This document shows positions 25,385 to 35,957 of a stretch of DNA of 64,000 nucleotides, in pieces. The stretch lies in assembly GCA_002633025.1 (NCBI GenBank), contig NMRB01000568.1:14761-78760 (forward strand). The letters are read 5' to 3'. This DNA is from Notospermus geniculatus. Its lineage: Eukaryota > Nemertea > Pilidiophora > Heteronemertea > Lineidae. Below the pieces are notes generated by a model. The model was given only the letters and a program-made list of their open reading frames with translations, searched no databases and was not told where the DNA came from. The position numbers and the translations under genes were made by a program. The first letter of the stretch is position 1. Each line of letters begins with the position of its first letter.

Positions 25385-25780
25385 ACATTTCACCTCGTGT
25401 TATACTGTATTCCCCCTGGTGTTATACTGCATTTCACCTGGTGTTATATTGCATTTCACCTAGTATTGAACTGCATTTCACCTCGTGTTCTGCTGCATTT
25501 CACCTGGTGTTATACTGTACTACATTTCTTCTGGTGTTATAAACTGTACTACATTTCACCTGGTGTTATACCATGCATTTCACTTGGTGTTATACTGCAT
25601 TTTACCTGGTGTTATACTGCATTTCACCAGGCGTTATTCTACATTTCACCTGGTGTTACACTACATTTCACCTGGTGTTACACTACATTTCACCTGGTGT
25701 TCTGCTACATTTCACCTGGTGTTATACTGCATTTCACCTGGTGTTTATACTGTATTTCATCTGGTATTTCATGATACCTT
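25385..25780. repeat. 22-bp minisatellite 3' of HIGD1, copy B
   Basis: Allele of the 13040-13430 array with a different number and order of units. The open frames across it (HFTWCYTAFHLVL-like) are repeat artefacts. Confidence 0.9.
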
Positions 25781-25973
25781 TAGTTGTAATGCATTTATCT
25801 ATAAAGAGATAGGCCTATAGACACCAGGTCAGGTGGCTTTCCCTGTTGAAATGAATTAGAAGTTAATTTGTGTTTAGTCTGCTTATAGTCTGTTTTTTTT
25901 CATGCTATGTTGCCAAATATGGGGATGGGGATTTTAACAAAATGTACGAGTGAGCTAAGTGCCATTCAGTATA

Positions 25974-26084
25974 CCGGGCCTGTATGCATAAAGGTGGAAT
26001 AAGCTTATTCCAGGTATAGCTTCACGTTATAACGTTAGGTTATACCTGGAATAAGCTTATTTCACCTTTATGCACACGGCCCGG
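25974..26084. mobile_element. TA-flanked MITE with CC...GG ends, copy B
   Basis: Same 111-bp element as 13624-13734, at the allelic position and with the same TA flanks. Confidence 0.75.
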
Positions 26085-26429
26085 TAGTTTAGATATGCTT
26101 CATCATGTTACAGTAATGTGCTACTTACTTGGATTTTAAAATAAAGAGTAGGCTAGAAATAACGATTAAATAATGGATTAATAAAAAAATGTAGGAGAAA
26201 ACATAATTGAATAATTGAATAAATTGTTTATCTTTATGATAAATTGATTGACTTTTAATTTCTTAATTCAGTGTCATAAGATAAGTGTCGTATTTTAGAA
26301 CGTCTATTGTAAAACCATCGAGAACAATATATTTAAGGTGGAACGTTCCCCGGGAACGTTCTAAAATACGGCCCATAAAATAGAGAGAGTGGTTTCATAT
26401 GTCTGTTATTTTACGCGGTTTTTTTTTCA

Positions 26430-28058
26430 TTGCGACACGACAGACAGAAAAATCAATTGGAAGTACATGTAGTTGCTAGAGGCAAGCGTCAAGTGCCTCA
26501 ATCACAGCTCAACTCCGCGACATAGAACTCCAAATATCAAACTGTTCGGTAGCACGCACGTGAGTTCGCGCGAAATCTACCGCCAATGGTTATGACGTCA
26601 CCTAAACGACGTCGGTCGCTTTGGCGTGCGACATGCGTCACGGTTGCCATGGTTGCTTGGCACTCCGACATCCGATCGGTGGCTGTGCTGTGTGGCTGTG
26701 TCTGTGAAAACTTCGATTTATCTCGAAATAGATCATGATATAGAGTCCAGAGGCATCACAATTAGGTACACCATGTTTTTAAAACAAGTCATGTACGCCT
26801 TGGCCTAAAACGAAGTTCGAGAAGTCCATTCATTGCCTTGAATTATTGGCTGGCATAGGCCTACCGGTACTGGTACATAGGCCTACATGGCATGCATGGC
26901 CGGCCCTCCATCATGTCCATGCCCTCCAACCAAGCATGCCAAGTGTCGCCTGCTTGCACAGCACACAATCAGTGCACATCCGACATGACCTGATGGATGA
27001 CAGCAGCATGCGTCATGACGTCTTCACCATGTGATGTTGACCATCATGACCATGCATGCAGATGCATGTCATTTATCATGTTTATCATGTTCATATGGCA
27101 TGTAATGTACCGGTACATGATGTAGCCTAGGCTATGGTAGGCCGCTAGGTAGGCCTAGCGGCGAGCCGATGCTTTAGGCCTAGGCCTATGCCTGCCTGTG
27201 CATGGTCAGTGGGTGTGGTGGTGGTCAGGATGAGAAAGAACGGGATGCTGGGCCTACCGACGGAGCAGGAGTACCATGAGTACGGGGCAATCACAGCCTA
27301 GGCCTACACAGATGATGTTGACCTCCATCCAGTCCAGGGCAACTCCATGACCGCCAAATTGATCATGATTGACCTCGCTCCGCGGTCTGTACTTTCAGGA
27401 ATCCCTCAAAAACTTTGCCAGCAGCATGTCANCCCCCCCCCCCCCCCCCACTTAGGGTCAACCACCGCATGCTCGTTCCAATTTTCTCAGTAAAAGGGTT
27501 CATTTTCGTGCTGTTCGGGAAAAAATCCCGAAAAACATTTAAAATAGGGGTAGGCCTACTTTGAATGACTTTTCTCCCGGAAAATTCTTAAACAGGGGGT
27601 CAAAAGGTTCCCTTCCCGAAAAAATAATAAAAAGAGGCATGAGAGTCCTATTTTCATTATTTCAATAAAAAAGCTTCTAAAAAAGGGGGTGAAAATCCCA
27701 TGGTTCCTCCAATTACTTAGGCCAAGTCTAATTGCATGAAAAATTCCGAAGAAAGGGTGAAAATATCTTGGTCCCTTCCATTAGCAGGAGATCTAATTGG
27801 ATGAAAAAAGCCGGCAAAAAGGGGTGGAAAATTTCCCTTGGTTCCTTCCATAATGGGGGTCCTTTTCAAACTCGGGAACAAGCATTTATGTGTACCCTAA
27901 AATTAAGGAGTGGGGGCGGGGGTAGGTTGCATTCAGAGTCAGTCAGTCAGTCGGCATTCCCGCATCTTTTCTAAGCAGGTGAGGGATAAGGTCCACTGGC
28001 TCCACAAGCTGTGAACTTCCCCCAAGTCCCGACCTAAACGTCTTCTTTTTCTTTTCAG
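26430..28058. other. Spacer between HIGD1 exons 2a and 2b
   Basis: 26.43-27.09 kb is allelic to 15.25-15.9 kb; beyond that it is single copy. An n at 27432 is followed by a poly-C tract, and 27,480-27,900 has many expanded homopolymers that look like low-quality sequence. No exon recognised. Confidence 0.55.
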
Positions 28059-28246
28059 GTATCGCTGGCTTGTTAGGTGCATGTGTCTACGGGGCTTACG
28101 CCTATAAAAACAGGGGCGAAATGTCCACCTCAGTTTACCTGATGCACCTCCGAGTACGCGCCCAAGCAATGGTTGTAGGCGCCATTACATTTGGCGTCTC
28201 GTATTACATGATTAAAGACTATTTTGGCGGCAAGAAAACAGATTGA
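28059..28246 (+). CDS. HIGD1: Second, divergent HIGD1 terminal exon (2b)
   Basis: A pyrimidine tract and CAG precede an exon that starts in the same phase as the 12043 exon. It encodes IAGLLGACVYGAYAYKNRGE followed by a variant C-terminus (STSVYLMHLRVRAQAMVVG, then DYFGGKKTD). Relative to exon 2a it has P to S, G to A and A to S changes and a different tail, so it is a paralogous exon and not the other allele. The 3' flank is also related, so exon and 3' UTR were duplicated together. No matching first exon is visible between 27.1 and 28.06 kb. It is either an alternative last exon of the upstream HIGD1 gene or the end of a second gene whose first exon is missing. Confidence 0.75.
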
Positions 28247-28929
28247 TGTGCGTACTTTAGGGCAACTTTGATTTTTAAAATGTGCATGATCTTGTGAAGT
28301 CACCAATAGAATGTTGTAATTTGAATTAATGAAAAACCAATAATTATAAACTGTCGTTATTTTTACCTTTTATGACAAATGGATTGACTCGAATTATCAT
28401 CATTTCACGTCTCTGGCGTCACAAAATGTAAAATTAGGGAATTGTCTGCTTTCATATAATCGGTTCACAAAGCGAATCATCCACACGGCCTGCTGTAGAA
28501 GAATGCAGTCCAGTTCCGCGCACGTTGCTCTAGGTACAGGCCTGGCCGACGTGTAGACAGTTCTGTGCAATCGGAGCAGTCAGCCGCGCGTATTGTCATA
28601 AGATGGCAGCAAAGTGCAAAAGAAACTTCAATGGGGACCCTAGCTGACTTTTTCAATAGGTGTCACTGGTGGTTAAAACTCAATGAAATGAAACTGATAT
28701 CCCGGTCCTGATCAATTTCCCACACAAAAGGCGTCCGGTGTGCTGCCCTCTATCGAGCTAGAGGATCCCCATTGATTCAATGATTGGGTCTCAATCAAGA
28801 ATGAATGGGTCCACTAATGCATTTGATTGGGCCGTAGTGACACCAGTTGGTCAACTCAGCTCCAATTGATGTCTTAATGACGTCATATTCATAAAGGAAT
28901 TGTTAGTTAGTTCACATCACCGACTCATT

Positions 28930-29047
28930 GGGTCATATGAATAAAGACGAGCAAATGCTTTTACTTCAGATTTGTACAGCATTGCCTAATGCATTTGTAT
29001 TGCAAAATTCAAGTAAAAGCATTTGCTACTCTTTATTCATATGACCC
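28930..29047. mobile_element. Palindromic MITE with ATT duplication, between HIGD1 and metE-like, copy A
   Basis: 118 bp, GGGTCATATGAATAAAG to CTTTATTCATATGACCC, flanked by ATT on both sides. Each arm carries AATAAA in the outward-reading orientation (28940-28945 plus strand, 29032-29037 minus strand). The minus-strand signal is 33 bases past the methionine-synthase-like stop. Confidence 0.75.
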
Positions 29048-29069
29048 ATTGGAAGGACAGACAAGTTAT

Positions 29070-32000
29070 CTAAAACGACTTGGCTGCTTCCACCATATTC
29101 TTTAGTTTGGTTGTCCTCACTGCCTTGTCCGCCAGAAATGCCAGCCCGCAATCCGGCGCAAGTATCAACCTTTCTTTGGGAATGTATTTCATAATGTCGG
29201 AAACTCTTTTTCTTATTTCATCAACTGTTTCGATTTGGCTGCTTGCGATTTTTACCACGCCTAGGATGAGTTTTGTCTTCTTGAACTTTGTAAAGAGGTC
29301 AAGGTCGTTGTGGCGGTGAGCGTCCTCTATTGAGACTGAAATAAACAAAATAATGATTCTTTTTAAATGGGGAGCATGGGAAAGCGTGCGCGTCATCTTC
29401 TCTACTTACCATCAAACAAGAAGCAAGATTTTCCTGTTGGTGATCGGCGAATGGTGTCGCCATCTCTCAAGTGATCCCGTAACTCGCCGCCCTTATATGG
29501 TGCACCCGACTGCCATCTGTTGTTCGTCGAAAGAATCCACGGCAAATATTCCGGTCATAATCATCTTCCTGTTTGTCGCATGGCACTGAGTCAAGTGGAT
29601 AACATTTCCGACCACAGGGGAATATTATATAGAGATTTCGCACCCCCCCCCCCCCGAAACGCCAACGTGAACGTCTATCCTTTTGTTCGGTGCTCTCTTC
29701 GTGGTATCGAACATAATGGATTCGACGTTCTCATTGGCGTTTCGGGGACTTTGCGGAAACTCCCTAAAGTTATCATACTCACTCTGATCAACGCCAATGG
29801 CATCCAGTTTCTCTGCGATCACGTGATAGACCGAGGGATCAGCTTTTAGGTAATCAGTCTGGTCCTGCAGTGTGAACAATGCCGTAATCGCTAAACATCC
29901 AAGATCGGGAAAATTACGTGTAACACTGTCAGCGGTAATTAAGGCTGAACTGCATGAAAAAAACTGGAAATTCGAGCTTGATTGAAAGCCTGAGATTGAA
30001 TACAGTGGCGCCTCCAAACAGCCTGGTGTCTATCATGTTCTGGAGATAGGCCTACTTAGAAGGGCGTTTGCACTTCTATTCCTACATGTACCACCATACT
30101 GCGCCGCCGTGGTGTTTTTGTTCAAGCAGTTCAACTTTAATGTCTTGAAATTGGTTCACAGATATATTGGCTGCCCAGGGCTCCGGCATACTCATTCTCG
30201 CACCCAGGGTCTTCACAACCTCTCCCGCTTCTCGCGTTTGGTTCCGAGGGAGGAGAGGAGTACGGCCTGCTTTCTATTGGCGCGTTTTCGTGCGCGAACG
30301 CTCGAAAGCATTGTTTTTTTCCGCGCCGAGACCAACGAAGCGTTTCCGCGCACGGAAACGCGCCAAATGGAAAGCAGGCCTATGACCGTAAATGACCTGA
30401 GATTCTCAGGAGTCGGCCGCATACTTACCAAAAAACAAGGATAGCCACAGCATAGATGAACGACCTTTGTCACCTCCGGGCCAACACCCTAAAAATATAA
30501 GGAAGCTATTTATAAGTAGGCCTACCAACAGAAACCATTGCTTAACCCAGCTTGAAACAGGTACACACCTGCCGATAATGCTGCATTACCGACTTAGGTG
30601 GCAGCACTGTCCGAAAGATGGAGCACATCTGGATTTTATGACGTCACCGTTGGACTCAACCAATCATTGCCAACGACGCAAGGTGCAATGAATGTGGAAG
30701 ACTGATTCGACTGTACCTCGAAGCACCTCTTCAAGTTATCGATGCCATACTCCATAGCGATTTCTGGACTGCGCACCAACACTGGTTCGTCCACTTGTAT
30801 AAATTTGCACCCCTCCTTCGCCAGGGCTCGAACCTCATGGTTTATAATGCATAACAGATCTTCACTTGCCTCTCGCTGGGACTGGTAAACATTTCCTTCG
30901 ACTTGTTCAGAAGAAAAAAAGAGAAGAAAACGATGTAGACAACATCTGCACAATGTGGGGCAGCCTTGAGATGTAGGGCCGCAGCCAGGTTTTTTTCACT
31001 TGCGGTCGGCCCAGATCGCTTGCGATATCGCCGTCGCCTCGTCTGCTGCGCGCGCTGCCCGATTCATTAGGCCTAGGAGGTCAAAGTCAAAGCCAGCGTC
31101 CTTGTCGAGCACTCACCGAAATACAAGGAATTCATAAGTGACATTGGCCCGGGTATTGTAAACTTGACTGGTTTTTTCGACATCGATTGGGCAGAGTTCC
31201 ACTCCTGGCAACACTGTGAGAAACCATCTGCATCAGAGAGTTTCATTTTGCCGTTGATGACTGGGGCTTCAATCACGCATGCGCCATTTCTAATGCTCGT
31301 TTTGTGAGGGGAAGAAAAATCGATTCCAGTGATCTGACGACTGAAAACAATCATAACATTACGGTTGTGTTAAACTCATTTTAACAATGTTCTGAGGCTG
31401 ATTGGCGTCTTTCTACTTCACCCACCCCTTATACTCTCCATTCAACTTTCGAGTACACTCCTCTCACAGTGTTTTGTTTCCAAACCACTGCTTCGAATGG
31501 CCGGTATTCTGCCGATTTACCACCAGATGGCACTATTGCGAGATCTCGCGGCAAGCGTGACTTACCAAAAATGCATGAGGTAATTCTCCCGAATGATTTC
31601 CCCGTTAGTGATGACGTCAATCCCAATATCTGCCTGTTCGTCGATGACTTCTTTGGTAGCCCTATTCGTCAGGGCTTCAATTTCTGAAAAAAGTTCCCTT
31701 TCGGTCTCAAGGCGGTGACAGACCGGCGCGTAAAAGCAACGCGTTAGCCTGAGAATCCATTCACGCGATTTTCGTGCCGCGCGATGTCGCATCCTTTGTC
31801 CAGGACCAACGCGGCGGAAACAAACAATGCTTTCGAGCGTCTGCGGCAAGAAAATCGCGTGAATGGATTCGCAGCCTAAAGGCTCGTTTCCACAGACGCG
31901 TTTCACGCTGCGTGATGCGTCAAATCTTTTGTTATTTTCCGCCGCTCTGCTTCCAAACAATGGGCGAAGCGTCAAAACGCTCACGCTACCGCTTCTGTGG

Positions 32001-33727
32001 AAACGGGCCCTTAGAAAGCGTCCAACCAATCAGGCAGGCGGTAACACGGACCGAAACACCTACCGAATCTGATTGGCGGAACGCCTGCAGGATGCGCCGC
32101 GTACGCGCCAGTGTGTCACCGGCTTCAGTTTTGACGGCTGAGGCATTTTCTTTGCTTTATTGCGGCCTACTCATGTACTCCATAGAGGCCCCACTTCTAT
32201 TTCATATAGGCCTACTCATGTACTCTGGTTTTATAAAGGGAGTGACTATTCGGCGAGCCCGGCTCTCTGTGCAGTCATTTTGTTTCAGCTTGGATAGCGC
32301 GCCGGGCTAATTAGCTATGCACTGCGGCGACCAATGAAAATCGAGATTACAAAACAGCAAAATGGCGGATTCGAATGATCGCCGTTCCACTTCGATCAAA
32401 TATCGGTGAAAAAAGAGCTGGGCATCCGGCTAATGCCAGTTTTTGGCCTAGTTTTGTTGATTTTATAAGAAACATGACCAGTTGGAGTTGTTATTTGACA
32501 AGCAAAAAGCTTTTCGAACACAGAAATTGGTCTTAGATGGCAAGCAAACAATGAATAGTCATAACACCGCTCAACATTAGCCAATGAAACCGCTACGCTA
32601 GCAGCTGTCTCGGTAGCTCAGAGGCTAGAGCGTTCGGCTAGTAACCGTTGGGTCCCCGGTTCGACTCTCGCCTGGGGCAATTCTTTTTCACCACATTTCC
32701 TGTCTCCTGTTTTTTTCTTTTGGCCTTTTCTTTTCTCTGACAATATTCTAAATCCACCGAACAAAAATGTAATCAGCTAAAATGTGGACTTTCGTAATTT
32801 AGAAATTATTCGTACATGTAACATCATTTTTACTGCCGCGCGACTAATTCACTTTTTTAACCATGGTGCAAGCCGAGAGGGCCACTCGCCAACACCTCCT
32901 CATGAATAATTAATGAGGCCCATCAGCTCGCTGAGCAAGGCTGAATTTGTTCACTGCACATCCATCCGGCTCGCTGTGCAACTGCGCAACACAAATCTGC
33001 TCAGAGAGCGGCTCGCCATCCAAGAACATGACGGATCGTTGCACAGAGAGCGGCTCGCCAAATAACACCAGCCTTTTATAAATGTCAGCACAACCCACCC
33101 AACTCGAGTCAGGTCGACTGCGATTAGATTCATGAATCGCGTGGCGCAGGCAGTTGAACACGTTCGTTTCTCTTGCGAATATCTTTTTGACTGGCGACTG
33201 ATGTCGAAGTCGCTGCAGGTCCAGTCATGTCACGTCATATCGGCGACAGATTCGCTGGCGCGGTCTTGGCTCGGACGCAAAGTGATCCAGGAAATTTTAA
33301 TCAGTCGCCGCATTGTTTCTTTCCGGCGCGTTGATCGTGGACAAAGGATGCGACATCGCGCGGCACGAAATTCGCGTGAATGGATTCTTAGCCTTAGATG
33401 CGACCTGCCGCATTACAACAGATTCGCTCATCTGGGTCGCATTTTCTTTAGAGAAGGTGGCTTTGATGAAAAGCTCCATTCGAAATGTTGAATGCTGGTG
33501 TTCACCCACACAAAGTTCATGAAATACAACGTATTGGGTCACGGTTTCTGATAGAACGTATCTGTGAATGACAGGCGGATATTCTTACCGTCCTTGTGCT
33601 CCACCATAGCCTTGTTGTATTCCGCCAAGGAGAAATTTTCACTTGTTCCCCGGTTGTACCAGTCCGGGAGAAACCTCAGATACTCAGGTTTGGGGTAACT
33701 CCCAACAACTGTCGTCTCAAGTACCAT
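29070..33727 (-). CDS. metE-like: Cobalamin-independent methionine synthase-like protein, copy A
   Basis: Seven coding exons on the minus strand: 33589-33727, 31566-31683, 31117-31340, 30717-30901, 30429-30488, 29783-29864 and 29070-29335. All have AG/GT borders and compatible phases and sum to 1074 nt (357 residues plus stop). It starts MVLETTVVGSYPKPEYL, the hallmark start of the UROD/MetE-like barrel. Further landmarks are DVITNGEIIRENY, FTIPGPMSL, FIQVDEPVL, VHLCCGYP, ISIEDAHRHND and LAPDCGLAFL. The HxC of VHLC, the Glu of ISIED and the Cys of PDCG match the zinc/homocysteine ligands of the MetE catalytic domain. At 357 residues it corresponds to the C-terminal catalytic half only, like the short bacterial YxjG/YxjH type. 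Likely activity is methyl transfer to homocysteine or a related thiol; the substrate is inferred. Most animals rely on B12-dependent MetH. Confidence 0.87.
29940..30140. mobile_element. Fold-back MITE (AAGCTGAACTGCATG family), copy A
   Basis: Ends AAGGCTGAACTGCATG and CAAGCAGTTCAACTTTAA. The interior has TCTATCATGTTCTGGAG and AGGGCGTTTGCA. Relatives at 42931-43123 and 55653-55904. A TAGGCCTA (30047-30054) is present here but not in copy B. Confidence 0.65.
30264..30380. mobile_element. Palindromic MITE, copy A only
   Basis: Ends GGCCTGCTTTCTATTGGCGC and complement (GCGCCAAATGGAAAGCAGGCC region). Copy B reads straight through at ~43,217. Confidence 0.6.
31747..32010. mobile_element. Two adjacent MITEs between TTA repeats, copy A only
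   Basis: The left half is a palindrome of GCCTGAGAATCCATTCACGC. The right half has CGTTTCCACAGACGCG facing TCTGTGGAAACGGGCCC. TTA flanks both ends (31744-31746, 32011-32013). Copy B is empty at ~45,825 (GCGTTGGAAAGCG). Confidence 0.65.
32607..32679 (+). tRNA. Degenerate tRNA-like sequence (Thr-AGT-like)
   Basis: GTCTCGGTAGCTCAG provides an A-box and GGTTCGACTCT a B-box. The acceptor halves pair with three G-T pairs and the anticodon loop would be CTAGTAA. The anticodon and T stems contain several mismatches, so it is a tRNA pseudogene or the head of a tRNA-derived SINE. Located in intron 1 of the methionine-synthase-like gene, copy A. Confidence 0.45.
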
Positions 33728-34129
33728 TTTTGGTTAGTGTCGTTGACGGCGCGAGTGGGCCTGAACACCAATTCGCGCGTGGACTTGAAATGCCTGGCGT
33801 GAGAAAGGGTGCTTTTTATAAAGTGTGTAGCCACCATACATTTGCCATATACATGAAGCTCAAGAACTTTCTAAGTAAAAAGTACTGTCCCCCTTGACAT
33901 TGAAAAAGTCAACGGTTCGAATCCCCAATCATGCACTACCCAACCATTAACCCCCTCCCCCCCCCAAAGTACGTAGATCACCACTGTGGTGATTCGTGCA
34001 TTGCAAGATGGCCGTGTTTTTATGTCTACTCATCCGGCCTGCCACGGCAACATAACTGAGAATTTTACTTTGTCGACGAAATACTGAATGCACATGCCGT
34101 CTATTCCAACAGGTAGTTGGCGTTTGAAG

Positions 34130-34260
34130 TCAAAGTCGAGCTACCAGAAGTGATTTTTTTTCACCTTTTTTTCACATTTTCACTTCTGGTAGCTCGACTA
34201 GAAAGTGCCTGAGGAAGACCCCGGTTGGGGTCGAAAATTTGCGAGTTTTGGAGACGACGT
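34130..34260. mobile_element. Truncated GACCCC-hairpin fold-back element, copy A
   Basis: Keeps GAGCTACCAGAAGTG and its complement plus the right arm with CCTGAGGAAGACCCCGGTTG, but lacks the outer left arm seen in copy B. Confidence 0.6.
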
Positions 34261-35125
34261 TTCCCTGTACATGTATATCAGAGGAGCGAGGAACAGGACT
34301 TTTTTGACATCTCGCGAAAAAAGAGCGTCTGCTAACGGACGGTAAACATGAGAATACGAGCCCTTCTTGTCAGTACACGAATCACCGCAGTGATCGCAGC
34401 GTGCTTCCGAACTCTCATGAATGTCCGGTGGGCAGCTCGTGTATAGGAGACAAGAATCCCCTTTTAAAATGTCGAAGCCTTTTTAGACCATAGTCTTCAC
34501 CACATTGGCAGGGACGTTGTGCGTAGGACTACATCACCCTATATCTAGGACATTTTCCTCCAAGCTAGGGCAGACTGATAATCGGAAACCCTCTTTCGCA
34601 TGCATCCCTGGCCCGACCTGTAGACCTACCTCCCTCGCAACCGCACCATCTAACGTTACCGGCCCGTCATCCGGGGATTCCGAGTGTCCGCGACGTCTCT
34701 CGATGGCAGTGCAAAAACCTGCCTTCTAGTTGGAACTCACATATAGGCCTGCTCATACATTATACACCTACCTGCGTTCGTCACTAATGCCCGCTGTGCA
34801 CGATCAACTTTTTCCTCCGATTTTATGCGGGTTTATACAATGAAGTCCCAGAGGCCTGGAATCTGAATTTTAAAAAATCTATGAACAATTTGATCGTATA
34901 CAGCGGGCATAACACTCTCATCGGACAACTGGCGCATACTAGTAACCTATACTATCAAAAATAGATATTTCTATTTTTTTATATATTCTTCTATTTTTGA
35001 TACTATCAACAAGCACGAATTAGTCGACCATCAGCTGATACGCCTAGACGAACAACAACAACCAGGCCTATTTTATACATTGATTTTTTGGTATTCGTCC
35101 AGACGACACGTTGTCGGTCACAATA

Positions 35126-35247
35126 GGGAGTTTTCGCTAAGCCCCCGAAACGCGAATGTCTACCCTTTTGTTCGGTGCTGTCTTCGCGGCATCGAACAAT
35201 GGGTTTGGGGTTCGCGTTGGCGTTTTGGGGGCTTTGCGAAAACTCTC
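35126..35247. mobile_element. TA-flanked MITE with GGGAG ends, spacer copy A
   Basis: TA at 35124-35125 and 35248-35249. Ends GGGAGTTTTCGCTAAGCC and GGCTTTGCGAAAACTCTC. Confidence 0.7.
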
Positions 35248-35886
35248 TATTCTACCAAGGCCGCGCGCACACTGCAAGCGAAATGGCGAAGCGATGTGGT
35301 GAAATCATTACCTGATTTACCTGATCTTCAGGGTTAGGAAGACAATTATTGTCTTCTATACTATAATTGACGTACGGGAGGTAGGGGCCTAAATGTTTGT
35401 GAGCGTTCTCCTGCTAAGTTTGGCTTTCAAATGTCCCGTAACCGTTGGCCTGCTCTGTGTAATAATGTGCCATAAGTCGACGTGGGATTCGTTTTCGATG
35501 TTTTCCCCCGGTTTTTGTGAAAAAAAGCCTTTTTGTAGTATAAGCGGAATACAGGAGAGTTCCACATCCGCCCGCCCACAGCGTAGCGCCTAGCGGCAAT
35601 TGGAGAAACTACGATAAATACCAGTGAGACCAGTGAGACTGTTCACATATTAATATTCATGCGCGATATAGTTCGTAATGTATCGGTACTTTATATACAA
35701 TCGCAGTGTTTTCTTCAGTCTTTGATACAAAAAGTGTCTTTTATTTTGATAATTATCTATATTGACGTTGGGGAGGTTAACGATTCGCCTCTTTTGCCGA
35801 AATTTGAACACACAGGAAATTTTCCAGCGCCGCCTGACATATCCAAACAATACATTCATGCATATTAGCGCGCCGTATAGTGCACA

Positions 35887-35957
35887 GTCGCCATGGCCGA
35901 GTGGCAAAGCAGCCTGCCCATAAAGCAGAAGGTCTCGGGTTCGATACGCGGGAGTGT
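35887..35957 (+). tRNA. tRNA-like relic (A-box and B-box only)
   Basis: ATGGCCGAGTGGC resembles an A-box and GGGTTCGATAC a B-box. There is an anticodon-like stem (CTGC/GCAG) but no convincing acceptor stem. Probably a degraded tRNA or SINE head; present only in copy A. Confidence 0.35.

Noticed and set aside
29410-29520. Possible extra exon of the methionine-synthase-like gene (frame with GGELRDHLRDGDTI, donor GTAAGTAG)
   Set aside because: Exon 29783-29864 joins exon 29070-29335 directly in phase to give the conserved VDQISIEDAH, so no exon fits between them.
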